Assembly (NCBI RefSeq): GCF_000005505.3
Contig: NC_016131.3
Span: 56,343,355-56,407,354 of the forward strand
Reading direction: 5' to 3'
DNA: 64,000 nucleotides
Source of the DNA: Brachypodium distachyon
Lineage: Eukaryota; Streptophyta; Magnoliopsida; Poales; Poaceae
How positions within the stretch are numbered: position 1 is the first letter of the stretch; each line of letters starts with the position of its first letter. The notes under the pieces are model-generated. The model did no database searches. It was not told the origin of the DNA and saw only the letters and a list, made by a program, of their open reading frames with translations. The translations under genes and the position numbers were made by a program. Of this stretch, positions 23,164 to 33,025 are shown piece after piece.

Positions 23164-23860
23164 TTTTTTTAAAATAAACAAATCAGCTTGATCGACAAAA
23201 ATGGAAAATTTCGACATGACCTTTGCTAAAAAAATAGCATTTTGCACTACGAAATTCGATGCCTGCATCAAACACAAATTACCCCCACCCACATCGGCAC
23301 GACGGCCGGTATATCATCACATAAGAAATACACGGCACGAAGGCCGGTGTCAACACACATTTAATATGTTTGAACATGCACGTACACCGGTCCCGAGGTT
23401 AAGCTTAACCCTAGGGCTAACCTCCAGGGGCTAAGCTCCCCCATAAGTAGGTAGAGAGAGAGCTGCAGAGAGAGAGAGAGAGCTAGAGAGAGAGGGAGCT
23501 CATCGGAGCAAAATTAAAGCCATAGAGAGGGCAATCCGGGGGGGGGGGGGGGGGGAAGGGCAGAGCTATGCTGCGGGGGAGTCACGGAGATAGAGCGGGG
23601 GAAGACCGGAGGAGCCGCTGCAGAGAGATCGGGGCCGAATTTCCTCCAGCGGCCAAGGCACCATTAATGGCGAGTTTGCCAAATTGGAGAAGAATAGGAG
23701 GTGGAAGAAGGGAGAGGAAGAGGGAGGTGAAGGGGGGAGAGCTACCTTCCGGCCGCCGCCATCAATTTTGGCAGGGCTTCGCCACCAATGAGGAGCAGAG
23801 CCGCAGCTGGTCCAAGACAGACGCATGAGCTCGAACAGCTTCGGGCTCACATAGTACTTA
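23164..23860. other. 5' flank of the older TNP2 gene, with GA-rich and G18 tracts
   Basis: Contains a GA-rich tract (23451-23504, mostly AGAG repeats) and an uninterrupted run of 18 G (23538-23555). Short GC-rich open frames at 23560-23830 on both strands have no recognisable domain and probably lie in the transposase gene's leader. Confidence 0.5.
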
Positions 23861-23867
23861 TATATAG

Positions 23868-23998
23868 GAAGGTCACCAGTGGCGGGTGTACCGATAAACC
23901 GCCACTGGCGACCTCCAGCAGCGGGCGGAAAAATAAACCTCCACTGGAGGCCTCAGCAGTGGCGGGTAACCTGAGGCCCGCCACTGGTGCTCTCCCAC
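23868..23998. repeat. CACTA repeat cluster upstream of the older TNP2 gene
   Basis: Alternating CAGTGGCGGGT and CCGCCACTGG units, like those upstream of the Ulp1-type gene at 3755-3985. Confidence 0.75.
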
Positions 23999-24014
23999 CA
24001 GTTTCCCCTCTTTA

Positions 24015-24058
24015 GTCCCACCTCGCTAGTTTACATGAGTTCTGACCAGCATAAAAGG
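24015..24058 (+). promoter_or_regulatory. snRNA-type USE plus TATA, module 3
   Basis: GTCCCACCTCG (24015-24025), 25 nt, then ATAAAAGG (24051-24058). The order, USE sequence and spacing match modules 1 and 2 almost 20 kb away in the window (about 5 kb if the younger element is removed). Confidence 0.5.
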
Positions 24059-24075
24059 GATTCCGCCGCCCCACT

Positions 24076-24228
24076 TACCGGTGGTTACTACTCAGTGCTC
24101 AGTGCGTTCCCCGTTCCGGTTGAGTTCTAAACGAATGACCGGATGGTGCTTAAGGGGTTCAGGGAAGGTCACTGAGACTGAGTAGTATCATCACGTATCG
24201 GGTGGCCTACCAGTGGCGGGTCTTTTTT
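24076..24228 (+). ncRNA. Candidate Pol III transcript, copy 3 (different body)
   Basis: Predicted from about 25 nt after the TATA-like box to the T6 run at 24223-24228, about 150 nt. Unlike copies 1 and 2 the body lacks the GGGCCCGAACCCGAAAC block, so only the promoter module is shared. Divergent from the TNP2 pseudogene. Identity unknown. Confidence 0.25.
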
Positions 24229-24487
24229 ACGGCCGCCACTGGTGGTTGTTAGGGTTTCCATGGCCATTTCCAGTGGCGGTGACAAACACCGCCACTGGTG
24301 ATGGACCACTAGTGGCGGTGACTTGTTTTGGGACAATATTCACCGCCAATGGTGGTGGGGCAGCAGTGGCGGTGATAATCTGGTGGCGCTCGTGGATGCC
24401 TCGAGAGGCCTCCAGTGGTGGTGTGTTTTTTGGTCCGTATTAACCGCCACTGGAGGGGGATCACGGATGGGGTTTTCTGTAGTAGTG
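24205..24487. repeat. Right terminus and subterminal repeats of the older CACTA
   Basis: Inverted and direct AGTGGCGG / CCGCCACTGG units run up to the terminal CACTACTACAG (read leftward from 24487). The three bases after the end are AGC, which the missing left flank should match. Confidence 0.85.
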
Positions 24488-25480
24488 AGCGGTCCGGCCG
24501 AGCTTCTCATACATGAGCTAGAGCTGAACTAGATCCACGGGAGCCCACAACTAACCAAAGCCTGAAGCCTAACGCAACCCAAAAGACGGATCTTATAGGT
24601 GAGGTTTTTTCCACCTTATATGTTATGCTCCCCTACAGTTAATTGCCCGTGTGCGACTAAACCTAACAATATATAGGTACAAGTGTATACGTGGGGATGT
24701 ATATAAGATACTGCTATACATTCGTCTTTCCGGCACTCATGGCTATATATATGGGCTTCTGAAATGTGAAACGTCCTCTAGACGCAACCTCTCTTCTTCT
24801 TCGTCTCCATGTGTAGTTCTGTTATGAACTGCCCAAACTTATTTTTATTTTTATTTTTGTCTAAATTAGTTGTAAGCAAAATGAAAATATAATGTGGTCT
24901 AGGTTAGTTCAAAGTCTCTAGCCACGAACATAGAATTGAGAGGCATCAGAAAAACACTTGGAAAGCGGAAAATATCAATGCTTCCATGGTCATCACTTGG
25001 GCTTGCACTTCAATGTTAGATTACTGTTGTGTGTAGAACGGTTGCTAGACATAATGGGGAAACAAGCACGTTCTGGTTCCTGCCCTTTGGAGCAGATGAA
25101 GAAAATGCTCCTGAATGCCAACAGCAGGATCAAGATCAACTTCTTTGGCAGCGAACATTTCTATTTATTTATTTTAGAACAAAGCGACGAACATTTCTAG
25201 AACAAGAGTACCTGAGTTCCGATATATGGGCTTGCAGCCAGTTTGATTGCCTCTCCTGTACATCAAGATTATTTGTCAAGCGCACCGTTTAAACACAAGA
25301 TTTTCACACGATTAACTTTGCAGAGAATTCAAATTAGTCGTATCGCTATCTTTGTGACCAGTTGTTACACACCAACATACATATTCTTTTTTTCATATGT
25401 ACCAATCACCGACGTAAGTACTCTCTATTTTTGTAATCCTTCGCTGCTACGGAAAAGAGCAGCAATGTCGGGTCGAAATC
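24488..25480. other. Unassigned sequence between two CACTA termini
   Basis: No gene or repeat boundary that I can support. Short open frames have no recognisable domain. Confidence 0.4.
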
Positions 25481-25485
25481 AAGGT

Positions 25486-25800
25486 TAGTGGCGGTGGACC
25501 GACCCGTCACTGACCTCGTGCCACTGGTGCTTCAGACCTCCAGTTGATCACCGCCACTGGTGTTGTACCCGTGTGAGTGGCCGGTCCGCCCACCGCCACT
25601 GGAGGTACGTAGGAAGCTCCCCGAATGGCACCAGTGGCCGGTTGGTGGGCACCAGTGGCCATGAACAAGGACTAGGGAACTAATGGCAGTGAACGTGCAC
25701 GGCCACTGGTGATTTACCGGGCCTCCAATGGCGGTGACTTTTTTGCCCCATGCGAACCGCCACTGGAGGGGGTCCACCAAAGCTCCATTCTGGCGTAGTG
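25486..25800 (-). mobile_element. Solo CACTA terminus, truncated
   Basis: Subterminal AGTGGCGGTG / CCGCCACTGG units lead to a terminus that reads CACTACGCCAGAATGG leftward from 25800. The subterminal end (CCGCCACTGGAGGGGG) matches the older element's end at 24487, so the two are related. No matching left end was found nearby, so this is a fragment or the edge of a larger broken element. Confidence 0.7.
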
Positions 25801-25811
25801 CTTGGTCGTTT

Positions 25812-26110
25812 GGTATACCTACCTTTCATCTATTTAAAGCCATTTATTAATTTTAGTATCATTGTGATGAAGTTTTTGTATGCACGCTCGTGCATATAAG
25901 TGTGCGGCCATGAAGAAATTTCACTCCGGTGATGAAATAAGACGGGTGGGTAGCAGACATATGTGGCACACATACGGTCAATAATTATGTGGATAGGGTT
26001 GGCAGGCATCGGAAAGTATAGTTATGATGGGACATTGTTAGAGCATCACAAGCTGCTCAATAGGTTTTCCAAGCGTACATGACTACAGAATTCTGCAGAC
26101 TAGATGCGAA
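25812..26110 (+). repeat. Duplicated block B, copy 1
   Basis: About 300 bp with clear similarity to 43185-43512, including TATGCACGCTC, GGTTGGCAGGCATCGGAAAG and CTGCAGACTAGATG in the same order. No coding content was recognised. From 26111 to 26553 the only feature noted is a weak TATA-like stretch (CTATTTAAAT, about 26480). Confidence 0.75.
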
Positions 26111-26553
26111 TTCAGATACTGTACGCAGGGGTTAATTGACACGGCCTGCAGACGGGAGCAAGTTTCAGTTCAGGCTAGAGGAAATCAGTCGGCGTGTCCT
26201 CAACAACAAGGTGATCAGGCTTTACCCTGAGTGGGAACCGACCAACTAATATCAGCCATGCGGGGCCTGGGTATTATGGATTCAGCTTTGCCTAATCCAA
26301 TTAATTAATTAAGGGGAGTGCAAATAAGGACAGTTCGCCGTCCGCCATGAAGCTCTCGCGGCAGCCCGAGGCCAACAACGGTGGATGTGACGGGCGCTCC
26401 CTGCAGTTGTAATTGGTGCAGTGTAATAACAAGGGTTCGTAGTACTTGAGTTCGAAATCCGATACATGATTCTACAAACCCTATTTAAATCTTGCCCTCT
26501 TCCCCTGCCAAAACCTGTAATCCAAGACCAAGCCACATTAGTACATTACAGCC

Positions 26554-26790
26554 ATGTCGACACCACCGCTCCCGAACACCCAATCGACCGTGAAACCAAC
26601 GGAGACGCCGAGGCCACGAAAGCCGTTACTTGACCAATTCCGGGAGGAATTGGGCAGGGGCTTCATCGTGGGCGGCGTTATCGGCTTCGCTTTGCAGAAG
26701 TTCTTTGACATGGATATTGCTGTGTATACAAAAAATGACTATGGGATTAGGTGGCATCGGAGAAAGGCGGGTCTAGAAGCTGCAAACTAG
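26554..26790 (+). CDS. Small unrecognised protein, 78 aa
   Basis: A complete ORF of 78 codons from ATG to TAG. The N-terminal third is Pro/Thr-rich, followed by a short hydrophobic stretch (GFIVGGVIGFALQKFF, about residues 36-52) that could be a single membrane segment. The C-terminus is basic. A TATA-like CTATTTAAAT lies about 70 bp upstream. I do not recognise the family. The DNA of its 3' end (ATTAGGTGGCATCGGAGAAA) recurs at about 28350 and 35725 without the 5' half. That could mean an old duplicated gene or part of a repeat. Real expression is uncertain. Confidence 0.4.
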   Translation: MSTPPLPNTQSTVKPTETPRPRKPLLDQFREELGRGFIVGGVIGFALQKFFDMDIAVYTKNDYGIRWHRRKAGLEAAN

Positions 26791-27220
26791 AGTGACCATT
26801 TTAGACCTCATACATATCCCTCGAGTTCGGGAGTTTCAAAACTCAACTAAATAAGCACAAAGCCAACACGATATCCAGTTAGTACCCAGAATACACCATG
26901 TGGTACTATTTGGTTGTATCGTTCAACATAGTTTGAGATCAATAAAAACTTCCATTTTCGAAAGAAAGAATACACTATGTTCATTTGCATTGGACCAGTT
27001 ATGTTGTCAAAAATCTCCCGCATAAGTCACAATCTTCCTGCTTCTCTCTGTTTGACAAGCATGGGTGATGATGTGGCCCCGCTTCTTGAGGATTCTCTGC
27101 AGATAAATGATTTTGACTTCTCTCAGTTACAAGTCACAGATTCAGCTCGTCGGTCCGTTTGATTCCTAATTACAATTTAAGTAGTAATCAAATCCACTAA
27201 CACATGGATTGATTCAAGAA
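26791..27220. other. Intergenic, no feature
   Basis: AT-rich DNA with short unsupported frames. Confidence 0.4.
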
Positions 27221-27224
27221 TATC

Positions 27225-28285
27225 TGTTCGACCGTATACTATTACTAAAGCTAGAAGCGATCATTGCAGCTAAAACTCATTAATTTTTTGCCATTTACAT
27301 GTTTCCATCTGATCAAGGTTTGGATGGGATGATGAACCATTGGTGTCCGATTTCCAAAAGTTAAGAGATGGAAAGTATATGAGAAAAGTTAAGAGACCAT
27401 TTGCGGACTTTTCGACAAGTCGAGGGACAAAAAATATACTTTTCTTTTCTCTGTTCCTGAACTACCTTAGCTTCACCTTTGAAAAAAACACTACCGTAGC
27501 TTTATTAAGTGTATCATATCTCCTCTTTCTATCAGATTATCAGAATTAGTCTTTTGGGATAGATTACTAGAAGGGGTATCTTAACATGGTACCAGAGCAT
27601 TTTCCCAATTAATTATCCACGCCCACGTCAGGCATGAGGGGAGCTTCTTTATTTCCACATCCACGTCTGATGTGAGGGGGGTGGGGGGGGGGGGGTTGTT
27701 AAGTGTATCATATCTCCTCTTCCTATCAGATCGATGTTCTGCGAATGCAAACCCGGACTCTGTTGGAGCAGCTAGCCCCTGCTGCTCCCCTTCTTCTTCC
27801 TCGTCAAGCTGCCTCACGCAGCTCCATCCTGGTTTTCTGCCGCCGCAGAAAAATTCCTGCCGCGGCAGGAATCTGCAACTCCAGTTCTTCTTCTCTGTCG
27901 CTGCAGCTCCCTCAGACCCTCTCTCACGATGTCTCTTTTCTTGGCAACACCACAAACAGAAGGAAGGGAAGATTTGGGCCTCGTATACTATTACTAAAGC
28001 TAGAAGCGATCGTTGCAGCTATAACTCATTAATTTGTGGCCATTTACATGTTTCCATCTGATCAAGGTTTGGATGGGATGAGGAAATATTGGTGTCCAAT
28101 TTCAACAGTTAAGAGATGGAAAGTATACGAAAAAAGTTAAGATACCATTTGCGGACTTTCCGATAAGTTGAGGGACAAAAAAAATATTTTTCTTTCCTCT
28201 ATACCATGAACTACCTTAGCTTCACCATTAATAAAAAAAACAACCTTAGCTAATTAGCTTCACCTTTCCAATAAAAAAAAACTAT
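27225..28285 (+). repeat. Direct repeat pair (offset about 745 bp) around LTR-retrotransposon debris
   Basis: About 300 bp from GTATACTATTACTAAAGC to the CTACCTTAGCTTCACC motif occurs at 27230-27530 and again at 27976-28270. Between them TTAAGTGTATCATATCTCCT occurs twice (27506, 27700), and AACATGGTACCAGAGC (about 27584) resembles a Copia primer binding site after an LTR end. A G-rich tract lies at 27674-27696. Together this suggests a broken Copia-like element inserted between duplicated sequence. Confidence 0.5.
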
Positions 28286-28286
28286 C

Positions 28287-28690
28287 TTAGCGTCACATAG
28301 CGAGGTCTGTACAAGATGTTCTGCGAATACAAAGTTACAAACTCGGACGCTATAGGATTAGGTGGCATCGAAGAAAAGGCATGCTATATGGCTACATGCT
28401 GTGAACCGGAAAGTGCGTTCTTGAATCGCATAGCTTCCACGAGGTGGTTAGATGGCTCAGCTCAACTCAATAAGCAGAGACGCAGCAAATGGCATGGCAA
28501 AGTTGCCTGAGCAGCATCTACCACGCTCTGTTTTTTTTTCTTTGTGCTCTCAAATATATTGATGCATAATCACTCGAACAGTCCAGACTAGATATGAAAA
28601 TTTGTTCAACTACATAGTCATAGCTAGGTAGACGCTAGCTATGAATCAATCCCTCGAACTCAGCGATCACCCAAGTCCATCTGAACGGCC
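28287..28690 (+). repeat. Duplicated block A, copy 1
   Basis: Similar over about 400 bp to 35650-36070: AAGATGTTCTG, GGATTAGGTGGCATCG, CATAGCTTCCACG and GTAGACGCTAGCTAT in the same order. It includes the DNA matching the 3' end of the 78-aa ORF. Confidence 0.75.
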
Positions 28691-29223
28691 AGTTTTGAAC
28701 AGCCCACGTCCTGCTCGGAAGCTACATGATATTACACACCACGATATAATCTCTCAATTACGCACCACGATATAGTCTCATTCTATGATTTAGTAGCGAT
28801 ACATGTTTTGGGATCTCAATCCAGAATCAGAGTAAGGTGAGGAGAGATACAAGTTGAGGAGAAGAACACTCTAGGGATGAGAAGATGCCGGTTGTCTGCC
28901 TGTTCTTCGATGCCTTTCCTCCTGCGCAAGAAGCTCCTTCATATACGCTACTTGGTCCACTCAGGCCCCGCGTACCTCCTGGACAGGATCCTCTCCCTCC
29001 TGGGCTTGGGCCTAGGTGGGCTGGGCCCAACTCCTGTTTCGGGTAGGCTGTTGTCAATCGGAACTGAAGATGTTCCTTGGGCAGATTCAGTTCCGTCAGC
29101 AACTTCAGTGTCTTCTTCCTCTGGCAACACTTCTGTAGCATCATGGTACATCTCCACAGCATCAGGGTTCGTAACACATGACTAGACTAGTTCTTCCCCA
29201 TCGTAATTCACTGATAATTGCTT
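28691..29223. other. Possible protein-coding fragment of unknown origin
   Basis: Open on the minus strand from 29157 to 28948 (acidic start, then PSPPRPKPRRERILSRRYAG). The composition resembles linker regions of retrotransposon polyproteins, but I cannot name a domain. No start or splice context supports a gene. Confidence 0.25.
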
Positions 29224-29825
29224 TATAAATGTGTGTGCTTTGTTGCCCTTCGGGAATTGCAGAAAGGCGTCCGTATTTAGGGCTCATAGCTGAGTGGCTG
29301 ACTTAAACTGTAGGGGATCCAATACAGTTGTATGAGAAAAGAACGACGGTTCACTCAAAACTTGCTGGCTATTTATTTTCCCCGTTAGAATTTTTTTTTA
29401 TTTCTAGTAGTGATTAAACTCAATATGGTATCAGAGCCTTTTTTGACTGACCTTCTAGTAATGAGAGATCATACTGATCGCCAGAAAATACTCGGCATCA
29501 GGGTAACACTCGGGTAACAAACCTTATAAATGTGTGTGCTTTGTTGCTCGTTGGGAGTTGCAGAAAACTGTCCGTATTTAGGGCTCATAGCTGAGCAGCT
29601 GATTTCAACTGTAGGGGATCGAATAGAGTCAGCCATATTAGAAAAGGCTGACGGTTCACTGAAAACATGTTAGCTATTTATTTTCGGTGTCAGCAAAAAT
29701 TAGATTTCTAGTAGTGATTAAACTCAATATGGTATCAGAGCCTCGTTTGACTGATCTTCCAGTAACGGGAGATCATGCTGATCGTCATAATACTCGGCAT
29801 CAGGGTCCATTGTCAGAAAGGAAAA
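29224..29825 (+). repeat. 301-bp tandem repeat with Copia-type primer binding sites
   Basis: TATAAATGTGTGTGCTTTGTTGC starts at 29224 and 29525 (offset 301). Both units continue through AAACTCAATATGGTATCAGAGCC, which matches the initiator-Met tRNA primer binding site used by Copia elements. No internal domain remains. Probably the LTR end and PBS of a Copia element duplicated in tandem. Confidence 0.6.
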
Positions 29826-30157
29826 CTATAGCACGCTCCTTGTCATACATCACGTAAATCACAACCGATTAGGAAAAGAAAATGATACTTGACAAAAGCA
29901 ACACTGAGAAAAAAAGTGAAAACAATGAAATGAAAGTTGTAACACAAAATACATAGTTGTTGCATTATATTAATTTGCCAAGGTTACAAATATATTATTG
30001 GTGCATGATGATTCTTATTGGAATGAGGAAAGAGAGACACACATATAGAAAAACACGACACTGGCTTGGATACGATTGATATATATGGATCCAAGTTTAT
30101 TGAACACGAAGTAGCGACATGACCTTGGGCCTTGGACATCTGCATGGGCATGCATGA
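29826..30157. other. Thionin 3' flank
   Basis: AT-rich, with no feature beyond the probable 3' UTR of the thionin gene. Confidence 0.4.
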
Positions 30158-30790
30158 TTAGGCTGCAACTGATTCAACGGCAGCATCCCCGTTACAGAAA
30201 CTCACACATGCATCGAGGCAGAGTTCCACGTTGATTTTCATCTCTTCGCTGCGAAAAACTGGTGCAAAATAGTACTAATTAAGCACAAACCTTTTGTAAA
30301 AAGATTTATCTGAGAAATTAAAATTAAATTAATGTTTTTAATAAAAATTAAATTAATGTAGAAGAATATAGATACCATGGTCCATTTTGTCACACACAGT
30401 AGAGCTACATCCTATGTTGCAGTACTTAATGGCATCTGGTTCACCTGCCATTGCTGCCAAAGCAAATGAAAACACTGGTATGTAAATAAATTGTCATTTG
30501 CAAGCAGAGAAATTAAGCAAGTTTGAAATTAAGATTGAGTTCTCTATACGGGAGTCAGGGAGGTGCATCGTAGGAAAGCCATTTGGACATGTTGAGCCTT
30601 TAATGATTTTACAACCACAACTACGTGCGCAGACTGGTCGGGCACCCCCTCCAAAACGACAGACGTTGTAGCAGTTTCTTGCCATCGTGGTTTTGCAGCA
30701 ACTCTTGCCGTCTACTTGCACCTGCTCCAGAACTAGCCCCAGTATGAGGACACAAATGATCACACTCCTAAGACCATTGTTGCTGCCCAT
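30158..30790 (-). CDS. Type I thionin precursor
   Basis: Encodes a secreted antimicrobial defence peptide made as a precursor: signal peptide, basic thionin, acidic propeptide. Exons by my model are 30790-30550, 30453-30376 and 30258-30158, phases joining to 139 aa, the usual size. Residues 1-28 are a signal peptide with a long hydrophobic core. The mature domain starts at KSCC with eight cysteines at 3, 4, 12, 16, 26, 30, 32 and 40, the type I pattern. There is one extra residue between Cys16 and Cys26 compared with purothionins. Arg10 and Tyr13 are kept. The acidic domain carries six cysteines ([11 protein letters not shown] and CLDACVSFC). Family assignment is firm. Tissue and target are not visible. 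Confidence 0.9.
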
Positions 30791-30871
30791 GGCTGGCTGG
30801 TTTTGATGTGTATCGAAGGACTGAGAAATGGCTAGCTTGGATTGATGGATATTGCCTGAGACGCATGGCTC

Positions 30872-30883
30872 CCTATTTATAGA
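30872..30883 (-). promoter_or_regulatory. TATA box of the thionin gene
   Basis: On the minus strand, CTATAAATAGGG about 85-90 bp upstream of the ATG, a strong plant TATA box at a fitting distance. Confidence 0.7.
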
Positions 30884-31430
30884 GAGACGTAGTACAAGAA
30901 GTTATATACTCCGTATGAGTTTTCTACGTAGAGGCCATGTCCTAATTAATGCCTGCCGGTCATTCATTTTCTGATACAGCTACTCAGCTACTCTCACTCA
31001 CTCATGAATACATTTATGTGACATTACACAATCAAGCATTTGATATAATGTACGTGGCGAGCATGCCGGAAATGCCGGAAATGGTTGGTTGTCTCACTCA
31101 AACTCATGACACACACATATTTCTTTCTTTTTTCACAGGCAATGACACGTATATTTCCGATTCATGCATCCTTTAATTGATCTGACCCTCCGGCGTGATG
31201 GAGCCTGGAGGCGTCCCTCCAATTAATCTGTACCAAGTCCATGTGTAGAAACTTGGAGATGCACTGGAATACAACCTAGGAAGAAATACAGATCAGTAAA
31301 AAATAAGTTGTAGGAGTACTTCATAGCAATATTAACCTTACTAGAACTCGCACTTTACTCGTGTCGTCATGAATGATTTACGGGTCTTTCTCCTTTCTTT
31401 ACATCTTTTTATGTACCCGGCCCACTCATT
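30884..31430. other. Thionin upstream region
   Basis: Upstream regulatory DNA and spacer without a gene. Confidence 0.35.
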
Positions 31431-31439
31431 TTATATCTT

Positions 31440-31886
31440 GATTAAATTTCACAAAACCACATTTCTTGGGGTTAGGATTTCAACGGGCCACAATTATGAC
31501 TAATAGTCTCACAAAACCACACTTTTTCGGACAGATCTTCTCACAGAACCCAAATCAGGTAATTAAGAGCATTGAATGGTGTTTCTGACAAGTGGGACCC
31601 ACATGTCGGATGTCAGGATCGAATCAGGATTTCACGGGTAGACAGAGGAGCTTAATAGGGTGTCGCGCAAAAGATGACGTAGACAAAAAAACGGTTCGAC
31701 CCGTCCAACCTGGCATCCGACATGTGGGTCCCACTTGTCAAAAACACCATCAAATGCTCTTAATTACCTGATTTGGGTCTTGTGAGAAGATCTGTCCGAA
31801 AAAGTGTGGTTTTGTGAGACTATTAGTCATAACTGTGGCCCGTTGAAACCCTAACCACAAGAAGTGTGGTTTTGTGAAATTTACTC
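31440..31886. mobile_element. Mutator-like MITE with long inverted repeats
   Basis: A 447-bp foldback element. Terminal inverted repeats of about 170-190 bp start GATTAAATTTCACAAAACC and end with the complement of GAGTAAATTTCACAAAACC. It is flanked by a perfect 9-bp target duplication TTATATCTT at 31431-31439 and 31887-31895, the hallmark of Mutator-type insertion. No coding sequence. Confidence 0.9.
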
Positions 31887-31895
31887 TTATATCTT

Positions 31896-32928
31896 CTAGG
31901 TACCACATGAGCTTTTATTTCTTTTGGAGGATTCCGAGTGGGAAGTTGGAGAGAGTGGAGTATATATCTAGAGAAGGGAATGTGTTTATCTTCATTATAT
32001 GCGGGTCCGATATTTGCCATGTTTCATAGATGTTATCCTTGTTCTTTACTAGCAAGTATTCAACCAAATGTTTTGTGCTGCCTTTAGACCTACACACCTC
32101 GCGCGTATACATGGGGCTGGGAGGCACCGAGGGAAGCAACCATTCAGTGAAGAACTAGTTAAGCCACCGTTGTTCTTGTGTATGACACATCTCGTCTGTG
32201 GCACCTGCGTATGCTAACATCTTGCAGAGGCCCTCCTGTTTGAAAATAAAATCCTATGTTCCTGATAGAAGGATCATCTCAGAAGATATCCTCTCGCTGT
32301 TCTAGCTAGCATGAATAAACATATATGAAATAATGAACATCAATGAAGTAAATACTTGGGTGATCGTACCAACAGCTGCAAAGAAAAAAAAATGGAAGCA
32401 AGAAAGGAAATGCACACAGCGAGCGCAGCGCAAGGGATATCCCCCCTCCCACACAGGCCACAGCGTTGAGGCCGTTTTTGTCCCTTCTGGTGGTGGGCTG
32501 CGAAGGCCCAGGCGAAGGCGTCGTGGGACGAAACGGGGCGCAGAAAAAAGTGATGACATGGCTGCAGAAAAGGCCAGAAAAATGACGTGGTGGGGATCCC
32601 TCTCTTAGATATAGAAGATAGGTACTCTGTTATAGTTCAAACTGGATATACATTAAGTAGATGAATGAATCAAAGTCTAGTTCTCAATGAGTTCTAAATA
32701 TTTATGAAAATGTGTCGGTGCATGCATATCTTATATGAACTATCTTATAACTTGAGAGTTCAGACAGTCAAAAATAGTTTCACCTCATGTATACCTACTG
32801 ATCGATGGATGGAACAAATCACAAAGGGATTGGGTGGCATGGGAGAACGGAATGATTGGTAAAGACACCATTATGGTGCTTCAGCCACTGCGAACACCCA
32901 ATATGTGTGCTGACTACTGAAAATATTA
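31896..32928. other. Intergenic, minor similarity to block C
   Basis: Around 32085-32150, TACATGGGGCTGGGAGGCACCGAGGGAAG is a diverged match to block C (33720 and 37370). The GC-rich patch at 32430-32560 has open frames without a recognisable domain. Confidence 0.35.
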
Positions 32929-33025
32929 CTCCCTCCGTCCCATATTAATATTAAGTGACAAAGTATTACATGTATCTAGACGTTTTTTGGGCAAATTTGA
33001 GTCCCTTGATGTGGGACGGAGGAAG
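32929..33025. mobile_element. Stowaway-type MITE
   Basis: 97 bp, starts CTCCCTCCGTCCCA and ends GTGGGACGGAGGAAG, flanked by TA on both sides (32927-32928, 33026-33027). These are Tc1/mariner-derived Stowaway features. Confidence 0.85.

Larger units (their letters stand above)
1..24487 (-). mobile_element. Older CACTA (En/Spm) transposon, left end outside window
   Basis: The right terminus reads, on the minus strand, CACTACTACAGAAAACCCC, starting at 24487. It is followed by many direct and inverted copies of a short motif (AGTGGCGG / CCGCCACT) typical of CACTA subterminal regions. More copies at 20-115 suggest that the other end lies just left of the window. Both of its genes, a TNP2-type transposase and a Transposase_24/Ulp1-type gene, are on the minus strand, so its 5' end is on the right. 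The interval includes a complete younger CACTA element (6624-20499), leaving about 10.6 kb of the older element in view. Its genes carry stops and frameshifts, so it is probably not autonomous. The target duplication cannot be checked because the left end is missing. Confidence 0.85.

Noticed and set aside
28877..29185. Plus-strand frame of 102 aa near the Copia debris
   Set aside because: No recognisable domain and no start context. Overlaps another weak frame on the minus strand.
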